64,000 bases of DNA from positions 16,479,435 through 16,543,434 of the forward strand of contig CM034389.1 of the NCBI GenBank assembly GCA_019925095.2. The letters run 5' to 3'. Numbering within the stretch: the first letter of the stretch is position 1; each line of letters begins with the position of its first letter. The stretch is from Dendrolimus kikuchii. Its lineage: Eukaryota; Arthropoda; Insecta; Lepidoptera; Lasiocampidae. Made by a program: the position numbers and the translations under genes. Under the pieces are notes generated by a model, which made no database searches, was not told where the DNA came from, and was given only the letters and a program-made list of their open reading frames with translations. This document shows, one piece after another, positions 1 through 12,078 of the stretch.

Positions 1-600
1 TTATGATCCACTAGCTAAAATATAATTTGGTGAATGCTGATTAGTGCTTTTGACTTTGATACATATTTGATTTGTTTCTTTAATTATTGACGGACATTAA
101 TTGACTACTGGAAATACGAAAAATTTCACATAGGTCCAACAATATTCGTAATTAATTATTTTTATGAAAGATTTTTTTTAATATTATTGAATGAATTTGT
201 TTTATTTACAAGAGATTATTTATTAAACATATTTACGTAAGAGCATAATTATATTAACAAACATAAATTTGTACAGCAAATGAACCTATACATATACACA
301 GCTTAACATGAAAAAATATAATAATAAAAATTACATACAATATTGTATTTATTAAAATTGAAATTCTAATAATTCTTCTAATAATTGAAATTAATTACAT
401 TATATACGGTATACTTTGGGGAAAATAAATTGATTACGGAATAGATCTAAATTAGGTATCAGATATATGTGTTGGATTATAGTATATAATTTTTCTATGT
501 CAAATTCTGATTAGATCTTTAAGTGATATTTCTCAACGGTAGTACTACAATCGGATCAGTTTGTTGTCAATAACTCACTTTTTTATTTGTTTGGGTTCAT
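1..600. other. AT-rich DNA without recognised features
   Basis: No open frame of useful length, repeat match within the window, or splice-like exon was seen here. Confidence 0.6.
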
Positions 601-1156
601 TTTTATATAACTAAGGCCGCTCCCTGATTTGTCGGTGCAGCAGCGATGCCGTACCGATATGCTCTGTCTATATTTCTGTAAATGTTTCCTGATTCGCTCA
701 GTATGTGCCTCTTCCGCCCCAATACCAACCTAATCAGGGAACGCTAATTATTTTCCTTCTGAGAAGTTGCGTCTCTGTATGTATTCTGCCGCCTATACTA
801 CTAGGAGTATTCCTAGCCATAGTTTGATCTGGTGCCATCGCCTAATTTTCACAACCACATTGCTCGCCATCGAGAAGATGTTAACCACCATTTCTTTCGC
901 TACTAGGCAATGATTCTCTAGAACGTTTGTTTCCCGTAGAACAATGATCTTAAGGGATCTTCCCGCCATGGTTTTCCCTCTGCGCTTATGACATGGGATT
1001 CTTTAAAGGCATTATAACTATTCTTAGCTGTAAGACGTATTGACTTTGTCAAGAAGAATATTTTGTATGCCTAAGGCCAAGTGGTAGAAACTATTATAAT
1101 AATTCATAACACCACCAATAATAGCACACTTATTGCATTGTAAAATAAATAAATAA
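601..1156 (+). repeat. Probable 3' end of an unidentified retroposon
   Basis: This block is richer in GC than its surroundings and ends at 1140-1156 in an AAATA-type tail (TAAAATAAATAAATA), as many LINE 3' ends do. No reading frame was recognised, so neither family nor orientation is certain. The next element starts directly after the tail. Confidence 0.3.
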
Positions 1157-1535
1157 TGGGACGCAACTTGTGTCGATACTTTGGCGGCGTCCTATCTTCC
1201 AGACACAGCCGTGACAGCCGGAGCTGCTGCTACACACCAAGAGGCCCTGAAATGTCGCAAATATGTGTCCATTGGTAGTGGGCACGTATTTGTGGCTTTT
1301 GGGGTCGAGTACCTGGGGCCGTGGGGGCCTGGAGCTCATCACCTCTATCGAGACCTCTCAACGCGTTTAATTGAGGTCTCGCTTGACCAAAAGGCTGGCT
1401 TGTACATAGGGCAACGAATTAGCGTTGCCAGCCAACGCGGAAATGCGGCCAGCATTTTGGACACGTTCCCCGCCGACAGCGATTTGGAGTCAATTTTTAA
1501 TTTCTACATTTATGTTATTTTGTAAGTATAGCTTT
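1157..1535 (+). pseudogene. LINE ORF2 C-terminal fragment (family C, copy 1)
   Basis: The frame 1181-1525 encodes the last part of a non-LTR retrotransposon ORF2. It aligns by eye to the minus-strand copy at 1690-2806: both carry the blocks KYVSIGSGH/KYASVGSGH, LGPWGP and GQRISVASQRGNAAS. The copy starts abruptly at GGGACGCAAC, inside the region matching GRPLVWDAT of the longer copy, so it is 5'-truncated, as is usual for LINEs. No reverse transcriptase remains. It lies tail-to-tail with the longer copy. The family is recognised only as a LINE; the clade is not assigned. Confidence 0.6.
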
Positions 1536-1689
1536 ATTTATAGTAGTATATTTAGTAGTAGTATATTTTTTTTATTGCATGTAGATGAATTTATTTTACA
1601 TAATTTATCTATTCTAATAATATATAAATATATACAACTTAATTTATAAAAGATAAAAACTACAAATAGTAAATAGGTCCCAAATCACT

Positions 1690-2806
1690 GTCAGTCGGGA
1701 ACGTTCCCAAAACGCTGACCCTAACGACGTTGTATGGCAACGCTTACGCGTTGCCTAAAATACAGGTCAGCGTTTTGGTTTCGTGAGACATCTATCAACC
1801 GTTTTGATATGTCTCGATAAAGGCGATGGGCTTCTGGACCCCATGGCCCGAGAGTTTCGACACCAAAAGCCGCAAATATGTGTCCACTACCAACGGATGC
1901 ATATTTGCGGCGTTTTAGGACCTCTCGTCGGGCGGCAGCTGTACCAGCTACCACAGCCGTTTAGGGAAGATGGGATGGTGCCAAAGTATCACCGCACGTT
2001 GCGTCCCAAACTAGTGGTCGTCCCATCTTCCATGGCACCAAAGACATCCCGTCCGGTTTCTTGCCATCGTCGCGACACAGTCCATTTGGCTCTAAAATGG
2101 TTGGAGTCCCGGTGGTGACAAGAGCCCGACGGATAATGTCATTTAGTGTAGCATGTCGTGGTATTCTGCCGGCGCTTCTGACGCATGACAAGCCATGGTG
2201 ACCTGAACCACCGACTTTATCTCCGCATTGAGAGTGATGAGGGACTACCGCCGGTGCCACCAGTGGAATAGAGGCAGCAATCCTAAATGTAGTATTATCT
2301 AGGAGTGTGCCTAAATTTGATGAGGGCAGCGCCTGAAGTTACAAACCTCATTCCCATTTTGAAAGTGCTAAGAGGTAGGCTCGCTCAGCTTCGTTGACAC
2401 TAGAGGATAAGTGATTTTTATACACCAACTTGATGAGCGGCCCGTCCCAAAGCTTCTGTGATTTGAGCTCTACGGCATAATTTTGGCTCGGGCATGCTAG
2501 TGACCATGCGTTTCTGGCCTCAGCTAAGTATGGGACCTCAAAGTCACTTAGTGACGGATTTATTAGTTTGCCAATGAGGTCCACAGTACTATAAACTGAG
2601 GACACAGAAGCAGGTAAAGCTACATCTGAGATTTTGCGTATTCCCAAGCCGCCTAGCCTAATTGGCAGGGTAGCTTGGGTCCACGTGCGGTCTTCAAAAT
2701 CGAATGGTAAATTTAAAATGGAAGTGAGCGATTGTCTAATGGTAGAATCCAAAACATTTAGAGTATTCGGGTGCATCCACAGGAGAGAGCACCGTAGGAC
2801 GTACAT
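1690..2806 (-). pseudogene. LINE ORF2 relic: RT C-terminus, zinc motif, nuclease-like tail (family C, copy 2)
   Basis: Three broken minus-strand frames (2806-2348, 2260-1961, 1954-1721) follow one another in the order of a LINE ORF2 C-terminus. The first carries the post-palm segment of reverse transcriptase (LPIRLGGLGIRK). The second has a Cys/His motif (QCG, GHHGLSC), then [19 protein letters not shown] and LVWDAT. The third is the GSGH..LGPWGP..QRVSVAIQR tail. The order Cys/His motif, PD, then D after 15 residues resembles the C-terminal restriction-like endonuclease of R2/R4-type LINEs; this is an inference from motifs. Stops and frameshifts separate the parts, and one expected zinc Cys reads Ser (TCT). 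Confidence 0.6.
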
Positions 2807-3024
2807 AAAATTTGGAACAAATATTAGGTACCGTATATTATTTAGTTTATTTATTTTTAACTTTTAGTTTTATTACTTAGTTTTAATTTTGTATAAACAT
2901 AGGTAATTAAAATAGATGATATTTATTACATACACATGTTTAAATCTATTAATATATTTAAAATCAATAAATAAGAACTTATATTTGATTATACAGGTTA
3001 CATTTCCTAACTGGGTGATTTTTC

Positions 3025-3145
3025 AAAAAATAATGATTCCGCTTTAATTTTTGTCAAAATCGGCTTCAAGACTCCTTTGAGTTTTGTCGCTATTCTTTAT
3101 AGTTAGGTTTCGCCACGGAGGCGCACTTGAACAATTCACCTGCAT
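3025..3145 (-). repeat. Dispersed repeat C, copy 1
   Basis: The reverse complement matches 50279-50390 and 58860-58975. All share the order CAGGTGAA..TTCAAG, then AATAGCGA, ACTCAAAG and CGATTTTGAC. No protein was recognised. It is probably a fragment of an old retroelement. Confidence 0.55.
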
Positions 3146-3741
3146 GTAAAACAGAGAATAGTTTAAGTTTACTACGTGCCGTTTATTTTACCATTAATTA
3201 AAACTATTATATTATAATTAATCAGGTACAGGGACGTAATTAAGTTATTATTAGCTTATTAATACAAGTTTTGCTTTATTCCCACTAGAACAATTTTTGA
3301 ACTCCTTTGGTTTGGTTAAGTACTAAACAACCAATTTTTCAACAACACATAGTTCAATAACAAACTTTTCGAAATTCACGCTAATTGCTTGACTTAACCT
3401 AAATAAAGAGAAATGTGAAGTTGTTTAAGTACTGTAGTTGACTACTGTAATTAACTACCGAAATATGGACTCTAGAAGCACCTGAAAAATCGTAACGTTG
3501 ACCCGATAAAAATGGAACTCATCAACAATATAAACTTCTATATAATAATAAACTCATCATCAAATAGTTTTTTGGAATGGAGGCGTGTAATAAAACAAAA
3601 TAAACAGACCTATGAACAGAAGTTTATAAAGGATCTCAATGGACGCGACGAAAAAAGCTTACACTCCTAATATCTTAACTTCCGATTATTATGGTGACGT
3701 TTTGACCTGTATATTCGGTCGTACATTTCTGGCCCCCAATA
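3146..3741. other. AT-rich DNA without recognised features
   Basis: No gene, repeat or exon-like signal was identified. Confidence 0.55.
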
Positions 3742-4850
3742 TTGCTAATACAATATCCTCAGAATCATCATCATCATCCGAGCGTTAAATCCCGGTTGCG
3801 TTCGAAGAGTTCACTTCGACACCCAGGATCCGCTTTCCTAATTTTTCTACTCCACTTCGCGCAGTCTTCAGCATCAAAACGGCATCAATTTCAAAACGGG
3901 GGTTTTGAGACCATTGGTACGCATGTCATACTTCACAACGTCAAGCCAACATTTTTTGGACCTTCCCCTTCGACCGCAACCTGGCGGAGGCAGCATGGCT
4001 AGATATTTGTTCCCCACATATTTAGCCGGTCTCTGTAAAACGTGGCCATACCATCGTAAGCGACATTCTTGCAGTTTATCTGCTATGTCACGGAAATGAA
4101 GACTGCCACGGATGCGGGAGTTCCTAACACGGTCTTTTCGTGTCACTCCACACATCCATCGCAACATATTCATCTCCGTAACACGCAGTTCTTGCTTGTG
4201 TCGCTCAAGTACAGGCCACGCTTCACTGCCATTCAAAAGGACAGGTCTAATGATGGATTTATACTCCTGTCCTTTTAATGTAGCCGTCATTTTGAGGTCA
4301 CAAATGACACCTGTCACCTCACGCCACTTGGCCCAAGCTGCTGTGATACAGGCCTTAACGTCGAGGTGGATATCTCCGGACTCACTAAGTACAGATCCCA
4401 AGTATTTAAACTGATCCGTGCTCTCGACCGTATCTTCGCCTATGCGCACGGATGTGGGATCTGTAGTGTTGCAAGCCAAGTACTCAATCTTCGCTACATT
4501 TCGTTTCAGACCACCGTTCTCTAACGACCACTTCCACGCATTTACACGTCGTACCAGGGCGGCCCCTGTCGGAATCTGCCAGCGCGATATCGTCAGCATA
4601 TATAACTGCGACCATGGAGGTTGCTGATCTTTTTCTTGCTGCTGGACAGATCCCTGATGTACTCCTACGGGTATGGGGAAGGGTTTGGTGTCGCCAATAG
4701 TGGTCCGAACTATGGAATCGGAATCACGGTACATATCCCGAACAATGTCAATATAGGTCTCTGGCACCCCTTTTACCACACCCGTATATAAGTAGATTGC
4801 CCAAAACGCTGGCTTAGTTACATCTTTAGATCGCAATACTTCCATCGACT
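3742..4850 (-). pseudogene. RTE-like LINE reverse transcriptase relic
   Basis: The long minus frame (4845-3874) carries RTE-type landmarks in order: VPETYIDIVRDMY, GDTKPFPIPVGVHQGS, then GGLKRNVAKIEYLAC, FKYLGSVLSESGD, AAWAKWREVTGV, EMNMLRWMCGVTRKDRVRN, LRWYGHVLQRPAKYVGN and GRRGRSKKCWLDVVK. The catalytic YADDIALA box is present near 4580-4605 but in another frame, so a frameshift breaks the palm, and roughly 35 residues between HQGS and YADD are deleted. The endonuclease half is missing (5' truncation). The 3' end fades into an ATG repeat near 3770. A second relic of this family lies at 33560-34300. Confidence 0.75.
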
Positions 4851-5898
4851 GCGGTAGAAATCAGCTCTATAATCACCTGAAGAATGAAAATATAATAAAA
4901 TTCAAACAAAAATTAAACTACAATATAAATATAACTAGACTTACAAAATAATAAACTATAAGTAAAAAAAAAAGAAGACTGAAGAATCAATTCGTAATAA
5001 CCAAAATGCTGGTTTATACTTCGCACAACAATCCAGCGTGGCAATGCAGCCAGCCTTCTGGGCACATTTCCCTATGTTATTAATGTGTTATATAATCTTT
5101 AATTAGGTAATTTTTATTTTTTATATTTTTTTCAATTAATTTTATGATTTAAATTGTGTTTTTAGATCATATCAAGCAGAAATAAATATTAAATTGAGAG
5201 GAGGTTAAAGTTTAATTTGTAAAAGCCATAGGAATGCTTTAGTAATTTAATACAGGCTTCCGATTCTATTAATTTTTAATGTGAATGAACGGTTAGTTTA
5301 CCCTTTTAACATTTTACTCACTTAACAATAGGTAGTAACCGTATTTTAGTATTTACAAAGCAAGCCCACAAAATTGATCGGCGCCGTAACTCCAGGCAAT
5401 TTTTCCATTGTGTAGTATTAGCCTGTCTTAAAATTACCATGATTAATAGCGGAGTTGTTTCACTTTTTTTGTTAACCGAGCGCGGGTTACCTTATATTTG
5501 AAGTTTGTTACGGTATCCCAAAACTTTGCCTCAAGTCCGTCGTCCCAGGAGTAATTACTTATCGATCAATTGTTACATGTATATTCAATGTAATTTGTGA
5601 CCAAGGAACATGAGGGACAAAGTGGCGAAGTTTGCCAAGCGTACAGTTTAGTTTGTTTACCCTCTTAGTGTATTATTAAGTCCGATATATGATAGAAGGC
5701 AATGTATCCATAGTTAATTATTTCCATTTATAAATATAATTTATAATCATAGAAGAAGAATATGTAATAAATACGACATTCCACATTTGTACTATTTACC
5801 AAAGAAAGCTCCAATTCACTTTTCTATGTTTGATTTAAAACAACCCAGTAAAACTTTCAATGAAATTATTTCAAACATATTTTTATTTTAAATCTTTT
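4851..5898. other. Non-coding DNA with one LINE scrap
   Basis: AT-rich sequence apart from the short family C scrap at 5005-5080. Nothing else was recognised. Confidence 0.5.
5005..5080 (+). pseudogene. LINE family C scrap (copy 3)
   Basis: A short segment reads like the GLYFGQRISVAIQRGNAAS..GTFP end of family C ORF2 (here LYFAQQSSVAMQPAFWAHFP, with a shift). Only about 75 bp remain. Confidence 0.4.
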
Positions 5899-6211
5899 TT
5901 TTATTTATTGCATGAGTTCAGCATACAGGCAGACGGCCCACTTGATGGAAAGCGGTTACCATCGCCTATGGACATTTGCAACACCAAAGGCTACAAATGC
6001 GCTGTTGCTCTCCTAAGGGAGCCTGGAACCTGGTCACTAATGCCGGAACACAACTCAAGGTTGTTATGGCGGCATACTCTAAACCAGGGATGGTAGCTAT
6101 CCAGTCCGGAAAATGCCGTACCACCTGGCTGTGGGTTGTTAAGTCGCCTCTTACTGCAGGCCGCCCGGCCGCAGGACATTGTATTCTTTCTCCGTTCCTG
6201 CATGGATTAAA
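5899..6211 (+). repeat. Repeat A copy (315-bp inverted-end repeat)
   Basis: The copy runs from TTTTATTTATTGCATGAG to CTCCGTTCCTGCATGG and matches the copies at 8352, 11764, 37568, 42977 and 49497. The ends are imperfect inverted repeats around TGCAGGA. Open frames on both strands are shared between copies but resemble no protein I know, so I do not call a gene. Confidence 0.7.
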
Positions 6212-6289
6212 TCTGTTACAATCTTTTAAATAATACTTAGAAACAAATAAAATATTTGTTTGTATACAGTTGCTCAAGGAGAAATAAAG

Positions 6290-6515
6290 TTATAAATAAA
6301 ATATGGGTCCACATAGCTGTCGGACGGGAACGTTTCCAAGTTGGATGGCAATGCTTATACGTTACCCTAAATACAGCCAACCTTTTAATCACGTGAGACT
6401 TCTACCAACCGGGATGATAAGTCTTGATAAAGATAATAAGCCGCGGAACCCCATAGCCCCAGAGTCTTGACACCAAAAGCCACAAATATCTATCAATTAC
6501 CAATGAAAACGTAAT
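6290..6515 (-). pseudogene. LINE family C 3' fragment (copy 4)
   Basis: The reverse complement matches the LGPWGP and GQRISVAIQRG tail region of the copies at 1157 and 1690. It is truncated and full of stops. Confidence 0.5.
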
Positions 6516-7651
6516 AACTTGATTTAATATTTAAACAGAATATTAGAAATAAAACAATATGTTTCCACGGTTACGCACGTAAAATTACAGAGAATAATTG
6601 TATTTTCTTGTAAGACAGTGAAACTGACTACAACTACAACAATTTAATGTACGAGGATTATCATAATATCTAACATTATTCTTATAAGACGGAATATACG
6701 AGTACTTCATCATTAAGAAATAGTTGAAGAACATTTTTAGTACAGCAAAAAATATACGGTTTTATCAATGAAAGCATTTTGTGCCAAATTATAAAAGACG
6801 ATAATAGCATGGATCAAGGACTTTTTAAAATTTATTATAACATGTATCAGACGCCCAATTTTGTGACAGATAGTTTGTAATTATTAATATGTACATATAT
6901 GAAAATAAACATATTTTATGTGTGACAAGTTTCCTTCCACTAAATATTAAATATAACTAGATATTATTGTTTCCGTATATTAAATTCAGACACAACCTCT
7001 TCATACAAATAAACCATAACATGTCTTATTAATTATACATAAAACCTCATAAAAATAAGTATATGGCGCCATAAAATAACCATAACCGTGACAGTACTCG
7101 ACTAGGGACGGCGTGTAAGTAAGAGATTGAGCTTACTTCCTCATACAAGCCGTACGATATATTCACATAACAACAATATTTAAAGACACTGGCACACGCA
7201 ACAGTTTCATATTTTGTAACCTGCTGGGCGGTTAGTTTTAGCGTATCAAGTTACTAACAGTTTTTCATACATATTTTTTTTAATAGTAGTCAAAAATCTG
7301 CATCTTAAAGTTTCCTAAATACTTACTCAATTGAAACAAGTTGTTATTGTACGAGTTGGATTTGCACATATAATTAAATATACTTCATTGCATAACATTA
7401 AGATACAGTTCAAGTTTTCATTGATATTTTCTCAAAAGTATATGTATAAATATTATAATCTAATGAACACTAATTAGTTTATACAAATTTAAAAAAAAAA
7501 ACATAGAAGATATAACAATTATTATTAATTAGTATTTCATTGTATTTATTTCTAACGCCACTTGTAACAAATAGCAACTGGACTGTTACTACTATCGCCA
7601 TCTGTTCGAAAACTAAAAAACTAATATCAATTAAACATGTAAACAGAATAT
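6516..7651. other. AT-rich DNA without recognised features
   Basis: No gene or window-internal repeat was found. Confidence 0.55.
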
Positions 7652-7663
7652 TGTTTAGTTAAA

Positions 7664-7777
7664 GTTATGAATATCAAAGAGGCAAGTGAGGTGTGTTAGA
7701 ATAAGCCTAAATGGCACTCTGTTGTTCGTGCCTACCCCGCAAGGGAACTGGCGTGAAGTTATGTATGTATGTATGTA
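7664..7777 (+). repeat. 5'-truncated LINE end with ATGT tail (family T)
   Basis: The last ~110 bp of a LINE ORF (coding for the VVRAYPARELA stop end in better copies) are followed by an ATGT microsatellite tail. A 12-bp direct repeat, TGTTTAGTTAAA, flanks it at 7652-7663 and 7778-7789. This is the signature of target-primed reverse transcription. Confidence 0.75.
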
Positions 7778-7924
7778 TGTTTAGTTAAAAATACGCCGGG
7801 ATCTTTTTATTTAAATGCAAATAAATAATCAGTAATTAATTATTTATTATAAGGTAGAAAATTCGCCAGCCCTCCTAAAGCATCGTTTTGTACTAGTTAA
7901 TATATAATTAATAAGACACATTAC

Positions 7925-8050
7925 ACGAGATAACTAAGTGGCTAACGCCTCCGTGTTGTGTCAAGTAGCGTGAGTTCTAATACAGGCCGGGAAGCATCCA
8001 CCACGATGTAATGTGTATATTATTAAACTCGCTTACCTTGTGCTGTCGAC
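7925..8050 (+). repeat. Probable tRNA-derived SINE relic
   Basis: TAACTAAGTGG at 7931-7941 matches the pol III A box at 10 of 11 positions. AGTTCTAATAC at 7973-7983 is a weak B box. The spacing is right for a tRNA-like head. No intact tRNA is present. Confidence 0.4.
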
Positions 8051-8351
8051 CTGTGTGTTAAACCCGCGAATTCATCTTAAGCAACGTGGCGGATGCAATC
8101 CCGAACTCAGCATTGAGACGTATACATATAGCTGGGCGCATAAACAATTGGTCTCTAAAAAATATATATAAAATCTTTATCATATAATCATAAGTATTCA
8201 TGATTATATATCTTATTGTTCGGTTTATAAGTACTTGTACTTAAACCGAAGATGAACCTAAGATACTGTTTACCGCTAAAACACAGATTTAAAAAGTATA
8301 CAAGCCAGAGCAACACGGAGAGCTCAATTAAAATGTTATTTCAAAGGTTTT

Positions 8352-8660
8352 TTTTATTGCAGGAGTTCAGCAGACAGGCAGACGGCCCACTTGATGGAAA
8401 GCGGTTACCATCGCCTGTGGACATTTGGAACACCAAAGGTGCTACAAATGCGCTGCTGCTCTCTTAAGGGAGACTGGAACCTGGTCACTAATGCCGGAAC
8501 ACAATTCAAAGTTGTTATGGCGACATACTTAAGACAAGAGGTGGTAGCCATCCAGTTGGGCAAATGCCCTACCACCTGACTGTGGGTTATTTGGTCGCCT
8601 CTTACGACAAGCCGCCCAGCCGCAGGAAATTGTTTTCTTTCTCCGTTCCTGCACGGCCAG
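8352..8660 (+). repeat. Repeat A copy
   Basis: Close to full length, from TTTTATTGCAGGAGTTCAG to CTCCGTTCCTGCACGG. It is among the least decayed copies in the window. Confidence 0.7.
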
Positions 8661-9040
8661 CTCCAATATGCTTACATTCATATAAATTAGAAACACATTT
8701 GAACTGTGGCACAGAAACCTCATGGCTTTATTCGTGCTGCAGGGAGTCGTTTACACAATATTGTTATATCAAAAATAGGAGCAGAGGTGAGTAACTGTTA
8801 TCATGATTCTGGCGTTTAGTTCTCATTTGATAATAAAAACGGGGTTATCAACATTCTAGTATATGGTTCTCATTTTAGTCCCAGGTCTACACATGTGAGC
8901 GTGATGGTCCCCTTTGGGAATCAACACAGAATATTTTTAAATTATATTCGATTGATTTGTGGTTATTTTTGGGTACATAAATCAGCAATTGCCAAAGCTT
9001 AAAATGTCACGTGTGCTTACGACCTAACGGCACGGCAATG
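8661..9040. other. Non-coding DNA without recognised features
   Basis: No gene or repeat was identified. Confidence 0.5.
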
Positions 9041-9245
9041 TTGTTGTCCGAACTTATTATCGTTTAATTTATGGCCACACATTACCGCTTAAGGCGCCAT
9101 TAAGCCGCGCCGGGAAAGACCCGAGAAGGAATAAATAAACCGGCAAAGTTCACATGATGAACAACCCTGGCTCGTTTGGCCGGCGGCGGTGTGCATGCCA
9201 CGGCTCTCGGTCTGTCTCAGCTCAGCACGTTTTCTTTAATCTGTT
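9041..9245. other. GC-rich non-repeat block, possible regulatory or conserved DNA
   Basis: A sharp GC-rich patch in AT-rich DNA that matches no repeat in the window. It holds TTTATGGCC and GGCCGGCGGCGG. No open frame or splice signal was found. Function unknown; a conserved non-coding element is one possibility. Confidence 0.25.
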
Positions 9246-9844
9246 CCCGTCACAGGTCATAAACAGTTTATTGTCCTATTGGGTAGGTTAAAGACAATTA
9301 ATATCTCCCTGAAAAATGATGTACTGAGATATACTTTAATGCTATGCCCTCTACTTTAGCACCAACAGAAGATCAGCGTTTGTTATTATCTACCAGCATT
9401 TGCTGAGTTAGGGCCTGTCTAGAGTAAGGTAACCTTTTGCTTTTGTTAAACTGTGTATAATTCCCATTTTTAATAACTCTAAATAAACATTATTTGCTTT
9501 CTTACTTTACTCGCGCTGTAACTGTACTTTATATTCATATCTTTCGAATCCCGCAAGATATTAAAATTAAATATAGACGTAAAATTAATATAATAAAAAA
9601 AACAGTACCGCTTTCAAACTAAAAAGCAAAAAATAAATATTTAACCGCCTTCTAGAATACACAAGTAAAACATTAAAAAAAACAAATATGCAAAATTTTT
9701 ATGTTATTTTCAAAACACAGGCAGACGTTTAAATTTTGTGGAGTTAATTCTTTAAGAATGTTTTTTTATGCAAGGCCCCCAGTATGGATATTTTATGAGG
9801 AGTGGAATAATACAAGTATTAACTCCAAAGGGTTACGTTTTTTT
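9246..9844. other. AT-rich DNA without recognised features
   Basis: Nothing supported. Confidence 0.5.
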
Positions 9845-9930
9845 TTCATTATACATAATTACATACATACAGAAACATACAGACGAATTGAGAAGCTCCT
9901 CCTTTTTGAAGTCGGTTTAAAAAGCGGTTC
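9845..9930 (+). repeat. Short dispersed repeat end (GAAGTCGGTT type)
   Basis: The order CATACATACAGA, GAATTGAGAAGCTCCTCC, GAAGTCGGTTT has the look of a dispersed repeat end, and GAAGTCGGTT recurs at 51671-51733. The assignment rests on recall and on that short match. Confidence 0.35.
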
Positions 9931-11100
9931 GAACTTCAACTCACTAAAACAAAGCTGTGCTTGCAATAACATTGGCTTAACGAGTGTCAATGCTGACTTG
10001 TAATCTCTATAAATTTATATTTCATAAACAATCTAAATGTAATTTACAAGTTAGACTTAATAAGACATTACATTTTAAAGAGGAACCTTCCATATAATAT
10101 ACAAGTCTAACTCATACACTTACCACTTGTTACATAGTACAGTCCCTTATTATCCAAGTTATAATTAAAACCTTATTATGCAAATTTGTATAATTACCAT
10201 GGCTACCCACGCGCCTTCACTCACGTTAGCTTCATATCTATATGTATATCTCACAAGAACTATTTATTACATTGCAGGGAAAAGAGTATTCCATGTTCTT
10301 TTCTGATCCGATATATAACAATAATACTTTATATATTAAAGACAACACACACAATAATATTAGTAGTATTTTTCCTTATATCCGAATGAGTAATCAATGA
10401 CTAATAATAATTTAGTCTTCTTAAAAAATGACCAAATCATTGCGCAGTCTTTATCGGCTACTCCCTTCAGGATGTTGTTGTTGATTCTTTGCAATCTACT
10501 CAGTAACAAAGCTATTTGTTTCGCCGTAAAGTATCAAATCAATCCATATATGTGCGCTTCGGCCAGATTTACTTACTTTATTTTAAAATCAGTTGGAGTC
10601 TAAATTCATCTAAAGGGAACAAACAAATGTATAGACATAAAAACATTCGAACAACTAAATAACTTTTACCTATATGGTAACTGTGCCTTCTTTTTCTAAC
10701 TACGGGCGGAGCCTGGACTTTATTATATTTTTTTATAATGGATATCCATTAAACCGTGTTTGGTTTCCTAAAAATCTTATTATTCGAATATTCGAAGTAC
10801 TTACTTATAAAATTATTGCTAAGCCTAGAACATAGGTCGAGACACAAATCTAGTATTATGAAACTGAATCGACGTATCGCCCCAAATGTATCTGCAGTTT
10901 TTGGATGGGTATACTACATCCTGCAAGACATCGAAAATGGTGGTTATTTAAACAGTATTTTATTAGCAACTAAAGATTTCCCTAGTACTGAATCGAAGCT
11001 TTGAAGCGAGGACCTACCGAAACCTCTAGACAGACTGACGGACAAAAGTACTAAAAAATGTATATCGTAGTAAATATCGCTTAAATTTTGGAATGTACTA
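9931..11100. other. AT-rich DNA without recognised features
   Basis: Several short AT-rich open frames show no motif or codon bias and are not called. Confidence 0.5.
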
Positions 11101-11763
11101 CTCTGTCAAAAGAGTATCGGGAAAAGGTCAATAATACACAAAATGTTACTTATTCATTCAAATTTATTTTATCGCCTAGTAAAGTATGCTCCTTCAAAAA
11201 CGATACACTTACGCAAACGAATAATCCAATTATCAAAACATTTTTTAAACGCTTTTTCCGGAATTGAGTTTAGTTCTCGTTACGAATTCTCCTTTATGTC
11301 TTCTACCGAATGAAAACGGTTTAAGAAAAAGATAGAAGTCGACTGGCGCCATATCTGATGAGTAGGCTTGATGGTATTTGTTGAGTTTTTGGTCTAAAAT
11401 TCGTTCACAATGATGGTCTTGTGCGAAAGCGCATTATCGTGGTGCAAAATCCAAGAATTTTCTTTCCACAAATCTGTCCTTTTTCGTCGAATTTGCTCTC
11501 TTAACCGCCGCATAATGCTCAAATGACATACTTTAGTTATCGTTTGACCTTCCAGTAAGAATTCCGAGCGCACAACACCGCGGTAGGCAAAGAAAACAGT
11601 CAACAGGACTTTGACTTTTTATCAACTTTGAAGTAGTTTTTTTAATAACAATACAATAACAATGCTTTTCAGGAATGTTGGGTCGGAATTGATTCGTTCT
11701 AGCATGCCCTCAGCGACTTTTATACTATTGAGTTTTTGGAGAAAATTCAGGTCTTTTGGGACT

Positions 11764-12078
11764 TTTTATTTATTGCAGGAGTTCATCAGACAGGCAGATG
11801 GCCCACTTGATGGAAAACGGTTACCATCGCCTATGGACATTTGCAACATCAAAGGTGCTACAAATGCGCTGCTGCTCTCTTAAGGGAGACTGGAACCTGG
11901 TCACGAATGCCGGAACACAACACAAGGTTATTATGGCGGTATACTCTAGATCAGGGGTGGTCGCCATCCAGTCGATTAAATACCCTATCACCTAGCTGTG
12001 GGTTGTTTTGTCGCCTCTTACGGCAGGACGCCCGGCCGCAGGAAATTGTATTCTTTCTCCGTTCCTGCACGGATAAAA
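11764..12078 (+). repeat. Repeat A copy inserted in the mariner gene
   Basis: The insertion splits the conserved LVPKDL segment of the mariner transposase. Removing 11764-12078 and one copy of the flanking triplet ACT (11761-11763, 12079-12081) restores that reading, which defines both ends and a 3-bp target duplication. The ends TTTTATTTATTGCAGGA and (reverse) TTTTATCCGTGCAGGA are inverted repeats. Confidence 0.75.

Noticed and set aside
5899..6233. Open frames on both strands of repeat A as small genes
   Set aside because: The same frames recur in every repeat A copy with scattered stops and no known domain; they reflect the repeat consensus.
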